64,000 nt of DNA, from positions 248,001-312,000 of the forward strand of contig NZ_CP019323.1 in the NCBI RefSeq assembly GCF_001971585.1, given 5' to 3'. Position numbers and translations under genes: made by a program. This document shows, in pieces, positions 27,118 through 36,300 of the stretch. Source of the stretch: Companilactobacillus allii (GTDB taxonomy: Bacteria; Bacillota; Bacilli; Lactobacillales; Lactobacillaceae). Every line of letters begins with the position of its first letter. Position 1 is the stretch's first letter. The notes under the pieces are model-generated. The model did not search any database. It was not told the DNA's origin and saw only the letters and a program-made list of their open reading frames with translations.

Positions 27118-27228
27118 GTAAAATACCTAACTTTCCCATTTAATAGGAAGTCAATGCTAGCTAACTTTAAGAATCGATTACTACAGTAACAAATTCATTC
27201 AATGTTATCAACTTATTGAGACTATTTT

Positions 27229-27849
27229 TTAAATTTCGTAGCGAAGAACCGTTCTCAATCTTTCTGGCTCTATTCTTCTAGCATCTGACAAGTAGATTTC
27301 ACGATGTATTTTAGATTTTCTCGGACGATCGATTTCACTTGATAATTCTTCCATGATCTTGAAACTTTCTGGTTCCGTATCGAATGGTCCAACATGCAAG
27401 ATTTCTATTGCCTCATAAGCCTCTCTTTTTATTATTTCTATTTCATTCATTAATGGATGAAACTTGTTCTTTTTAACATTCTCAATAGATGCATTGATCA
27501 CTTCATCGGGGACAAAATCAGGTATACGGATCATGATATCGTAGCTGAATTCATTCTTATCCAAATAGTCCATTTTTTGACCTTTTTTAGTCAGTGACCA
27601 AACTCCCTCAAGTGGAAATACCACATAATCGTCGTATTCCACGTTCTTGTCCTTACAATACTTCTTGTATCCGCCCTTGATCCCATAAGATATTGGATAT
27701 AGAACTTGTAATCTTCTCTTGAATTCTTCCCCATTTGGATCGCCAATTCCAGCAATAGATACGAAACGTTGAGACGGAATATTTACCTTTATTGCCTTTT
27801 GCTTTGGTAAATATAGATCCTTTTCTAATTTACGCCATTCGTATTTCAT
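27229..27849 (-). CDS. GyrI-like small-molecule-binding protein
   Basis: This 206-aa protein contains a SOUL/GyrI-type fold of the YdfE group (about residues 20-200). Typical pieces are FVSIAGIGDPNGEEFKRR, VVFPLEGVWSL and AIEILHVGPFDTEPESF. Such domains bind hydrophobic ligands in stand-alone proteins and multidrug regulators. AGGGAGAGAAAA precedes the ATG. There is no DNA-binding domain, so it is not a regulator by itself. Confidence 0.75.
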   Translation of the reverse strand: MKYEWRKLEKDLYLPKQKAIKVNIPSQRFVSIAGIGDPNGEEFKRRLQVLYPISYGIKGGYKKYCKDKNVEYDDYVVFPLEGVWSLTKKGQKMDYLDKNEFSYDIMIRIPDFVPDEVINASIENVKKNKFHPLMNEIEIIKREAYEAIEILHVGPFDTEPESFKIMEELSSEIDRPRKSKIHREIYLSDARRIEPERLRTVLRYEI

Positions 27850-28028
27850 TTTTCTCTCCCTTAATGATAAATATAACTTAATTGAACGATATTTGACCTA
27901 TATAAGCAATATTTCTTACTATATTCCACATCTTGTAAGAATTTTTTACAAAATGTGACATGTTTTTATCTTTAAATTGTGTTATGTGCTATTATTATAT
28001 TAACGAATAACTTATGGGGGATAAAAAG

Positions 28029-28742
28029 ATGAAATTACATAATTGTGTTTATGCAACAGTTGCAGCTCTATCTACATTCTTAATGTTTACATCCGTGGCT
28101 AAAGCAGAAACTACAGACAACGTAACTTCATTGAATGATTCCGACAATATAGCTATTAATTACAATTCAGATGATAATAATTCTGAAACAACAACTAAAA
28201 CATCAACTGTATCAGTTAACGTTCTTTCTGGCGACCTTAGCCTTGATGCTGTACCTAGTTTTAGTTTTGAAAAGATCGAAGCTGGAAGTAGTGTTAACCT
28301 CAAAGATAATTCATCCGATGGTGACGTTGTCGTTGACGGTAATTCAAGTGGTATTCTACAAGTTACAGACTCACGTAAGAATTCACCTGGCTTCATTCTT
28401 TCAGCACGACTAAATAGCTTTTCTAATAATAATAGTAATGATAATTTCACCATGACATTAAATTCTCAAGAATTATATGATGACTCCGGAGACAATATCA
28501 GTACTTCAAGTGATGACTTAACAACTGAAAAAGCTAAGTTGGATGCTGGTAGTAATCAAAACACCGAAGTTATGAATCTCAATTCTGGATCTTACAGATC
28601 AGGAACGATCACAACTAGCTTCACTTCACCAGACTCAGCTAGCTTGTACACTCCAAGTAACGCTAGTGATTTGAACTCATCGAGCAGACACTCCAGTACG
28701 ATTGTTTGGACATTGACTCCAAAACCATCAACTACAGAATAA
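28029..28742 (+). CDS. WxL-domain surface protein 1
   Basis: This 237-aa secreted protein starts at ATG 28029 after GGGGGATAAAAAG. The signal peptide ends near SVAKAETTD. A Ser/Asn/Asp-rich stretch is followed by the WxL module, with VSVNVLSGDLSLDAVPSFSF early, DSRKNSPGFILSARL in the middle and the distal W-T-L motif in IVWTLTPKPS. WxL domains bind peptidoglycan non-covalently. The usual partner genes (DUF916, long WxL proteins) are missing here, but a paralogue lies 264 bases on. Confidence 0.85.
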   Translation: MKLHNCVYATVAALSTFLMFTSVAKAETTDNVTSLNDSDNIAINYNSDDNNSETTTKTSTVSVNVLSGDLSLDAVPSFSFEKIEAGSSVNLKDNSSDGDVVVDGNSSGILQVTDSRKNSPGFILSARLNSFSNNNSNDNFTMTLNSQELYDDSGDNISTSSDDLTTEKAKLDAGSNQNTEVMNLNSGSYRSGTITTSFTSPDSASLYTPSNASDLNSSSRHSSTIVWTLTPKPSTTE

Positions 28743-28743
28743 A

Positions 28744-28783
28744 AAATAAGACATGCCAAAATTTGGTATGTCTTATTTCTTAT
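28744..28783 (+). terminator. Terminator after WxL protein 1
   Basis: AAATAAGACATGCCAAA and TTTGGTATGTCTTATTT form a 17-base stem with one wobble pair, followed by T residues. Confidence 0.8.
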
Positions 28784-29006
28784 TATAGTGTGGAGTTACA
28801 TTATACCTTTCGTATATCGCTTTTGATTTATTATAAACGAAAGGATGAAAATAATGCTTAAAATACGTGTTTTCCTCAATAAATTGTAATACATATCAAA
28901 AATTGAAAGAAAGATTTATGAATTTAGATATATATCACCTACGATTATTTGATACTATTTTATTAGGCAAATAGTGCCAAAATATTTCACGTTAGGGGGA
29001 AAACAA

Positions 29007-29720
29007 ATGAGATTTGATAAGAAACTACTTTCAAAGCTACTAATAGCATCTAGTTTTTTACTTACCTCTGCAATAATAGCTTCCCCTACAGTTGCGCACG
29101 CTGACACAGTAACGCCCCAGACATCATCAGTTTCAGTACAGATCATCTCCGGAGTTCTAACACTTGATAAGGTACCCAACTTTAATTTTGGTTCTGCCGT
29201 TCTTGGCGGAACGACCAACTTGAAGGGTAATAGTGTTACCGATGTACCTTCTGACTTCACTCCAAACGAACAAGCTGGTGTTGATGGTAGTGATGAAGGT
29301 GTGGTTCAAGTTACTGAGTCGCGTTCTAACGCAGAAACAGGCGATACACCTGGATTTATCTTGAGTGCTTCAATTTCACCACTATATCCTTACGATACAA
29401 GTAAGAGCTCCATTAGTGGTAACATCTTAACATTGAATTCTGTACCACTGGTTGATTCAACTAATACTAATGTTTCTACATCAACCAAAGATTTGAAAAC
29501 TTCAAAGGCTAATATAAGTGACACCGATACTGGCGACACTTCCCTCATGGATCTGAGTGCTGGAAGCTATCGTATGGGTACTGTCGCTGCTAAATGGAAT
29601 AGTGCCAATGATGCAAGTCTATTCGTTAATGGATCAAGTGATGGTGCATCTACCAAAGTTGATAAATACAATGCCGTTATCACTTGGAGATTAACAGCTC
29701 AACCTTCAATTACAAATTAA
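29007..29720 (+). CDS. WxL-domain surface protein 2
   Basis: This 237-aa secreted protein starts at ATG 29007 behind TAGGGGGAAAACAA. The signal peptide ends at VAHADTVT. It matches WxL protein 1 in order: SVQIISGVLTLDKVPNFNFG, ESRSNAETGDTPGFILSAS and the distal W-R-L motif in VITWRLTAQPSITN. Equal length and adjacency suggest tandem duplication and divergence. It probably coats the cell wall. Confidence 0.87.
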   Translation: MRFDKKLLSKLLIASSFLLTSAIIASPTVAHADTVTPQTSSVSVQIISGVLTLDKVPNFNFGSAVLGGTTNLKGNSVTDVPSDFTPNEQAGVDGSDEGVVQVTESRSNAETGDTPGFILSASISPLYPYDTSKSSISGNILTLNSVPLVDSTNTNVSTSTKDLKTSKANISDTDTGDTSLMDLSAGSYRMGTVAAKWNSANDASLFVNGSSDGASTKVDKYNAVITWRLTAQPSITN

Positions 29721-29740
29721 TTATTCTCATGGAAACAAAA

Positions 29741-29773
29741 ATAACATCTCAATTCGAGATGTTATTTTTTTGT
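29741..29773. terminator. Shared terminator between convergent genes
   Basis: AAATAACATCTC and GAGATGTTATTT flank a short loop, followed by a long T run on the plus strand. It also covers the stop region of the minus-strand gene at 29762. Confidence 0.8.
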
Positions 29774-30961
29774 TCCAATTTTACAAATTCTATCAACAAA
29801 TTCATCAGCCATACCCTTTAAAAACACACTATTGTAGCTTTCAAAGTATCTTCCAAATTCTTTATTATCAACAGAATATCCACGATAATCATTTGCTAGT
29901 GTAATTAGTAGCGTTGGCTTTTCATCCATAGTTCTTATACGTTTCCCCAACGTGTTAACTAGTTCACCAGGATAAGTAACTATCCTAAAATTAGGGAAAT
30001 CTAGGATTATCGCCTTTGCCGTAAATTTCGTATGCCCATAATATCTAATATGTTTGTACGTATTTAAAAGTCCGTTTATTCCATCATCATGACTCTTCTT
30101 ATATTCATCATTTATTTTTTTCCACATTGAGTTTGATGATTCATTATTCACAGCATCATAATCACATTTAAATAATACCTCTGAAACCGACATTGAACTA
30201 AAGTCTAGATCAGTTTTCTTAATACTAGTATTCAGTGAATCTGAAACAATATTCCCGATTCTACTAACTTCGTTAAAGGTACTCTCTTGTCTGGTATATC
30301 TTGTACTAGTATCTCCGCAATCTGACAAAAGGACCATTTGATATATTCCGTTATCACTTTGATAATTATTTCTTATTTGGCCAATCAAGTCCGCTGATAT
30401 CATTTTATTATTTACATTCATAATCGTTGGGTGTGTAGCAATAAGTATCACCGATGTTTCCAAATTATTATTATGTCTAAACTTTAATTCATAAATATTG
30501 TCATTGTATGGAAGATTCTCACCATTCCTATTTTTATATGCTCCTGGTAAAACCTTGTGACAATCTAAAGTGGCTGAACAATTTACTGTATTATTTATAC
30601 TATAGGAAGCTGACGATACAATTTTATCGGTTATTTGTCCCCAAAAGGATTCATCTATTTCAGGTTCATCCAACAATAAATCTGTAACTGTAGGTCCTGA
30701 ATGAGTATGTATAGTTGAAATAATTATTTGATTAAACGGGATATGATATTGTTCAAAAATCCTTCTCTTAATCCTATCTGCACGATACTGAGGAATAGCA
30801 ACTATATCTATAGAAATAATTATTAACTCATAACCATTATTAATATACATTGTTGATTCAGATAAATTATCGTGAATTCCCTCAGAAAATCTAGGAGTAT
30901 ATCCTTCCATTTGTGTACCAATTTTTGGTGTGATTATTTTACTATCATGTCCAATATTCAT
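29762..30961 (-). CDS. Cytosolic neutral-ceramidase-like amidohydrolase
   Basis: This 399-aa protein matches the catalytic domain of neutral/alkaline ceramidases motif by motif. IHTHSGPTV and ATHPTIMN give zinc histidines, LSDCGDTSTR replaces the usual NxGDVSPN with its Ser/Thr, PGELVNTLGKRIR gives the zinc Glu, and NDYRGYSVD the zinc Tyr. It lacks a signal peptide and the C-terminal Ig-like domain, so it should act inside the cell. It is divergent from a PTS EIIC and an RpiR regulator, which suggests it cleaves an amide or ester in a PTS-imported compound. The true substrate is unknown. Confidence 0.75.
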   Translation of the reverse strand: MNIGHDSKIITPKIGTQMEGYTPRFSEGIHDNLSESTMYINNGYELIIISIDIVAIPQYRADRIKRRIFEQYHIPFNQIIISTIHTHSGPTVTDLLLDEPEIDESFWGQITDKIVSSASYSINNTVNCSATLDCHKVLPGAYKNRNGENLPYNDNIYELKFRHNNNLETSVILIATHPTIMNVNNKMISADLIGQIRNNYQSDNGIYQMVLLSDCGDTSTRYTRQESTFNEVSRIGNIVSDSLNTSIKKTDLDFSSMSVSEVLFKCDYDAVNNESSNSMWKKINDEYKKSHDDGINGLLNTYKHIRYYGHTKFTAKAIILDFPNFRIVTYPGELVNTLGKRIRTMDEKPTLLITLANDYRGYSVDNKEFGRYFESYNSVFLKGMADEFVDRICKIGTKK

Positions 30962-31007
30962 AGTAAGTGCCTCCTACTCATAGAGAATAACACAATTTTA
31001 TAGTTTT

Positions 31008-31021
31008 TGATATAAATATCA
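31008..31021. promoter_or_regulatory. Operator-like palindrome 1 (EIIC/hydrolase)
   Basis: TGATATAAATATCA has perfect 6-base arms around AA and lies in the divergent intergenic region. It resembles the second palindrome at 31036-31053 and may bind the RpiR protein encoded at 32512. Confidence 0.5.
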
Positions 31022-31035
31022 TTTAAATATTTGCT

Positions 31036-31064
31036 ATTGATTTTTATATCAATCAGTATATACT
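31036..31064 (+). promoter_or_regulatory. EIIC promoter overlapped by a palindrome
   Basis: TTGATT (31037-31042) and TATACT (31059-31064) are 16 bases apart. ATTGATTTTTATATCAAT (31036-31053), with 6-base arms, covers the -35 and part of the spacer, so a bound regulator would block or aid polymerase. Confidence 0.6.
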
Positions 31065-31069
31065 ATATT

Positions 31070-31083
31070 TGAAAATGCTTACA
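31070..31083 (+). promoter_or_regulatory. Probable cre (CcpA) site
   Basis: TGAAAATGCTTACA agrees with the cre consensus TGWAANCGNTNWCA at all but one defined position. It lies just after the -10 box of the EIIC gene, a usual place for carbon catabolite repression. Confidence 0.5.
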
Positions 31084-31107
31084 GGAATCAAAGGGAGGAC
31101 ATAATTT

Positions 31108-32424
31108 ATGAAGACATCAAATGCATTTTTTGATAGATTCCAAGATGTGATGGATAAAAAGGTAGTTCCAGTTGCAAATAAGATATCCAATCAAAGGCAT
31201 CTTGCAGCGTTACGTGACGGATTAACAAATCTAGTTCCATTTACTGTTATAGGTGGTATTGCACTTATGATCGCAAACCCACCGGTCAATACTCAGCTAG
31301 TTAAGCCTACTAATTGGTTTAATGATTTCTTATTACTTTGGATGGGATGGGCAAAGCAGAATTATAATTTATTAGCAACTCCATTCAATTTATCTATCGG
31401 TATTATTTCTATTTACGTTGTATTAGGGGTGTCATATAGATTAGCTCAACACTATAATATGACCGCATTTCCAAATTCACTTGTAGCTTTAATGACATTT
31501 TTGGCTGTTGCGGCACCTCCAACAACGGTCAAAGGAAAGCTTATGATTGATACGAACCAATTGGGTTCTAACACAATGTTTGCCGCTATTATAATTGGGT
31601 TATTAGTAATTGAAATTAACCGATTTTTAATCAATCATAATATGACTATTAAGATGCCAAAGAGTGTTCCTCCAGCTGTAGCTGCACCATTCCAAGTTCT
31701 CTTACCATTATTAGTAAATCTAATAGTTTTCTTGGGTATTAACGGTCTACTAGAAACAACCTTACATACTGGTTTAGCTGATGCAATATTCGTTATATTC
31801 CAGCCATTAATGAAAGCTGGAGCATCACTGATTTCAATGACTATTCTTGTTGAAATAGCACTAATATTCTGGTTCTTTGGTATACACGGTGACAACATGA
31901 TTAGTGCTGTTACCACACCTATTTGGACTGCTGGATTAGTTCAAAATTTGCAAGAGTATGCTCAACATAAACCTTTAACAAATATATATGTTGGTAATTT
32001 CACATTCATCTTCGGTGAAGCCGCCGTCTACTTTGCAATTATGATTAGTATGCTATTGTTTGCTAAATCTCCACAATTAAAATCCCTTTCTCACGTTGCA
32101 TGGCCAGCAACATTGTTTAATATAAATGAACCTCAAGTATTTGGTATCCCAACTGTCATGAATCTATTCACATTTATTCCTAGTTTTATTTGTTTACTAA
32201 TTGATATGCCTATTGCTTATTATGCAACTACATTAGGTTTAATGAGTAAAACGGCAATGAGTGTTCCGTGGACACTGCCTGCACCATTATATGCAATGAT
32301 CTCAACTCTGGATTGGCGGGCCGGATTAGTATGGCTAGTTATCTTCCTGATTGATTTTGTCATCATCGCTCCATTCATGATTGCTTATGATAAACAATTA
32401 AGCAAAGAAAATACTGAAGAATAA
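31108..32424 (+). CDS. PTS EIIC, lactose/cellobiose family
   Basis: This 438-aa membrane permease of the Lac/Cel family has about ten hydrophobic segments. NRFLINHNMTIKMPKSVPPAV, WFFGIHGDN and the NINEPQVFGIPTVMN substrate motif are typical. It is encoded without IIA or IIB partners, so it must borrow them, for example the IIA/IIB pair at 43.6-45.7 kb. GGGAGG precedes the ATG. The pairing with a ceramidase-like hydrolase and RpiR suggests an unusual acylated glycoside as substrate. Confidence 0.9.
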   Translation: MKTSNAFFDRFQDVMDKKVVPVANKISNQRHLAALRDGLTNLVPFTVIGGIALMIANPPVNTQLVKPTNWFNDFLLLWMGWAKQNYNLLATPFNLSIGIISIYVVLGVSYRLAQHYNMTAFPNSLVALMTFLAVAAPPTTVKGKLMIDTNQLGSNTMFAAIIIGLLVIEINRFLINHNMTIKMPKSVPPAVAAPFQVLLPLLVNLIVFLGINGLLETTLHTGLADAIFVIFQPLMKAGASLISMTILVEIALIFWFFGIHGDNMISAVTTPIWTAGLVQNLQEYAQHKPLTNIYVGNFTFIFGEAAVYFAIMISMLLFAKSPQLKSLSHVAWPATLFNINEPQVFGIPTVMNLFTFIPSFICLLIDMPIAYYATTLGLMSKTAMSVPWTLPAPLYAMISTLDWRAGLVWLVIFLIDFVIIAPFMIAYDKQLSKENTEE

Positions 32425-32425
32425 T

Positions 32426-32464
32426 AAAAAGATTCTGGTGACTAATCATCAGAATCTTTTTACA
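32426..32464 (+). terminator. Terminator after EIIC
   Basis: AAAAAGATTCTG and CAGAATCTTTTT form a 12-base stem. It separates the EIIC gene from the RpiR gene, though partial read-through is likely. Confidence 0.75.
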
Positions 32465-32511
32465 TGTTAGAATATTAACTAAAAGTGACAACCACATGAA
32501 GGAAGCTAATC

Positions 32512-33282
32512 ATGAACTTAGAGGAACGAATAGGTATCTACTACACTTCACTAACCAAAAGTGAAAAAGATGTTTATCAAGCAGTACTGAATAACCCAGA
32601 AGTCATAGTTGATAAATCAATCCAAGAAGCGGCAATAAGTTACAATGTATCCCCAGCTTCAATTCAACGTTTTGTAAAAAGAGTCGGTTATAGAGGGTAC
32701 ACAGAATTCAAATTAGACGTAGAAGATATCATTGCACAAAATAATAATAAAGATTCATCAACTGGTAATAGCAAGTTAAGTGGTATCATCGACGCTTATT
32801 TAAAAACATTTAAAACATTAAGAGACATGGATATAGATAATGTTATGTATCAGCTTGCAAACGATATAAAAAAATACGATATTGTAAAAGCATTGGGAAT
32901 TGGTAATTCTGCACTATCAGCAGAACAACTTGTTTATTCAATGTATTCTGAAGAAAAGTTCATAGAGGCAATACCTGATAAAATCAAAATAGATTATCTA
33001 GAAAATTGTTTAACTGATAAATATCTATTAATAATATTCTCAGTTACAGGATCAACAATAACATATGAAAAGTTAATGCAAACAGCACAAAAGAAACATA
33101 TAAAGGTTTACCTTATCACTATGAATCAAGAAACTCCGTTGCTCAAATATACCGATAATTCTATAATTCTTCCATCTACAAATATAAGGAATACAGATAA
33201 TTCTCTTTATCGTGTTGATAATCGTACTATTCTATATAGCTTTGCCGAAGTGATTTCGTACTATTATGCAAGTTTGAACTAG
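32512..33282 (+). CDS. RpiR/MurR-family regulator
   Basis: This 256-aa protein has an N-terminal helix-turn-helix (YNVSPASIQRFVKRVGYRGYTEFK, residues about 44-67) and a C-terminal SIS sugar-phosphate-binding domain (about 110-245, with LLIIFSVTGSTITYEKL). RpiR proteins control sugar-phosphate use. Location after EIIC suggests that the phosphorylated product of that PTS is the inducer. A terminator shared with the following convergent gene ends it. Confidence 0.85.
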   Translation: MNLEERIGIYYTSLTKSEKDVYQAVLNNPEVIVDKSIQEAAISYNVSPASIQRFVKRVGYRGYTEFKLDVEDIIAQNNNKDSSTGNSKLSGIIDAYLKTFKTLRDMDIDNVMYQLANDIKKYDIVKALGIGNSALSAEQLVYSMYSEEKFIEAIPDKIKIDYLENCLTDKYLLIIFSVTGSTITYEKLMQTAQKKHIKVYLITMNQETPLLKYTDNSIILPSTNIRNTDNSLYRVDNRTILYSFAEVISYYYASLN

Positions 33283-33298
33283 ATTTAGACAATAAAAC

Positions 33299-33355
33299 AC
33301 AAAGTCCCTTGGATACACAGACTTAAGATTAATCTGTGCACTCAAGGGACTTTGT
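33299..33355. terminator. Two-way terminator
   Basis: AAAGTCCCTTG (33301-33311) and CAAGGGACTTT (33343-33353) form an outer stem, with ACACAG/CTGTG(C) as inner stem. It lies between the convergent RpiR and giant surface-protein genes. Confidence 0.8.
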
Positions 33356-33376
33356 TCATTCATTAAAATTTATAAC

Positions 33377-36300
33377 CTAATCAATATCCCGTTTATCAAC
33401 AATTGCTGGGGTATTTTTTTCATCTAATCTAGAAGTCTTATTAGCGACATCAGATGATGTTGCAGACTTAGTCTGTTTTGATGAATCTCGTGACACTACT
33501 GTATTGGTAGTTGAATAATTAATACTATTGGTACTTTCAGATACGGCAGTATTTTGATTACTACCATATTCAAATACATCTTGTTCACTTACGAACTCGT
33601 CGGTTGCTACACGATAATACTTCACACCATTGAAGTAAACGTATTTATCCGTGAACCATGATGTGTTAGCCATCAAGGCTCTATTCTTGATAGCATTGCC
33701 ACGACTGTCTACTATAGTTTTTGCTGAACCACTATTAGTTTCAATATTGGCAACATGAGCTACATATACGTAGGCATCATCAAGCTTGACCCATTCGTTA
33801 GTCGCTACACGGAAGTACTTAACTCCGTCTAGTGTCATGATTTCATCTGAATACCAGCTTGTACCTTGACCCAATCCTCTATTCAATATTGGTTCGCCAT
33901 CTTCTGTATAAAGGTTTGCTGTACCTTCATTGTAATATATAGCAATATCCTGTTTGGAATTGACTATCGTACGATCTGGTTTCGAAGTATCATCTGGATC
34001 AGTAGTAGTACCCGAATCACCATTTGATGTCTTAGTGTAAGTTACGACATCTTTTGTTGTAATTGAGCCATCGGCATTAATCGTTGCAGTAATTGTAGTT
34101 TTATCGGCTGTATAACCGGTTTTAACCGGTACATCTATCGTTAATGTTTCTCCTGTTATTCCTGTTATATTAGGTAGAACTATATTGCCCATGTTACTTT
34201 GGATGGTTACGGTCGACTTTTGAGCACTACCTGTATAGGTGACCTTATCAGCTGTGGTGATTGAGCCATCATCATTTATTGTTGCAGTAATTGTAGTTTT
34301 ATTTGCTGTATAACCGGTTTTAACTGGTACATCTATTGTTAATGTCTCTCCTGTTATTCCTGTTATATTAGGTAGAACTATATTGCCCATGTTACTTTGG
34401 ATGGTTACGGTCGACTTTTGAGCATTACCTGTATAGGTGACTTTTTCTGCCGTTGTAATTGATCCATCAGCGTTTACCGTTGCAGAGACAAAAGTTCTGT
34501 CAGCTGTGTAACCCTTTTTCAAAGGTACGGTTACCACAACTGTTTCTCCTGTCTTACCGGTGACATTAGGTACAATTATGTTTCCTAAGTTAGTTGGAAT
34601 AGTTACAGCTGACTCTTGGGAAATACCTGTGTAGGTAACTTCGCCATCTACTGTGATTGTGCCATCGGCATTTACTGTTCCAGTAATTGTATCTTTGTTC
34701 TTTGTGTAACCTGGCTTGTCGGGTACTGCGATTGTTACGTTCTTCCCTACAGTTCCAGTTAGACCACTCACTGTTACATCTCCGTAGTTTGTTGGAACAG
34801 TTGCTGTCATATCTGTAATAGTTTTGGCTGTATATGTTACCTGGCCTACTACCGTGATTGTGCCATCAGCATTTACTGTTCCTGTGATCGTGTCTTTATT
34901 CTTTGTGTAGCCTTGCTTATCAGGCACAGTGATTGTTACATTTTTGCCTACTACTCCGGAAATATTATTTACTGTCACATCGCCATAGTTTGTTGATACC
35001 GTTGCTGTCATAGCTGTAATAGTCTTGGCTGTATATGTTACCTGGCCGTTTACTGTGATTGTACCATCGGCATTCACTGTTCCTGTGATCGTGTCTTTGT
35101 TCTTTGTGTAACCTGGCTTGTCAGGTACTGTGATTGTTACATTTTTTCCTACTACTCCGGAAATATTATTTACTGTCACATCACCATAGTTTGTCGATAC
35201 CGTTGCTGTTATATCCGTAATAGTTTTGGCTGTATATGTTACCTGGCCTGTTACTGTGATTGTGCCATCGGCATTTACTGTTCCTGTGATTGTGTCTTTA
35301 TTCTTTGTATATCCTTCTTTATCAGGCACAGTGATTGTTACATTTTTACCTACAGTTCCAGTTAAATTATCTACTGTCACATCACCGTAGTTCGTTGGAA
35401 CAGTTGCTGTCATATCCGTAATAGTCTTGGCTGTATATGTTACCTGGCCCGTTACTGTGATTGTTCCATCAGCATTTACTGTTCCGGTAATTGTATCTTT
35501 GTTCTTTGTGTAACCTGGCTTATCAGGTACCATGATTGTTACATTTTTACCTACTACTCCGGAAATATCGTTCACTGTAATATCACCATAGTTTGTTGAT
35601 ACCGTTGCTGTCATATCTGTAATAGTTTTGGCTGTATATGTTACCTGGCCCGCTACTGTGATTGTACCATCGGCATTCACTGTTCCAGTTATCGTGTCTT
35701 TATTCTTTGTGTAGCCAGTCTTGTCAGGTACCGTGATTATTACATTTTTACCTACAGTTCCAGTTAGATTGTCTACTGTCACATCTCCATAGTTTGTTGG
35801 AACAGTTGCTGTCATATCCGTAATAGTCTTGGCTGTATATGTTACCTGACCTGCTACCGTGATTGTGCCATCGGCATTCACTGTTCCTGTGATCGTGTCT
35901 TTGTTCTTTGTGTAACCTTCTTTATCAGGCACAGTGATTGTTACATTTTTACCTACAGTTCCAGTTAGATTGTCTACTGTCACATCTCCATAGTTTGTTG
36001 ATACTGTTGCTGTCATATTTGTAACAGTATTGGCTGTATATGTTATTTTCTCCGTTGTTGTAATCGTTCCATCTGGATTCACTATTGCAGTTACTGTTGG
36101 TTTATCTGCTGTATAACCTGGCTTTAATGGTACATCTACCGGTATTTCCTGTCCTGTAGTTCCCGTTACTTCCTTTGATGTAACTTTACTTCCATCACTT
36201 GTTGGTATATCTACTGTACTTGTTACTGAATTGACAGTGTACGTTACTTCTTCTTTTGTTGTGATTGTACCATCTGGATTCACTATTGCAGTTACTGTTG

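Noticed and set aside
27118-27228. Zur box before the zinc-independent rpsN
   Set aside because: No sequence close to the known Zur palindrome is visible; weak ATTAC pieces are not convincing.
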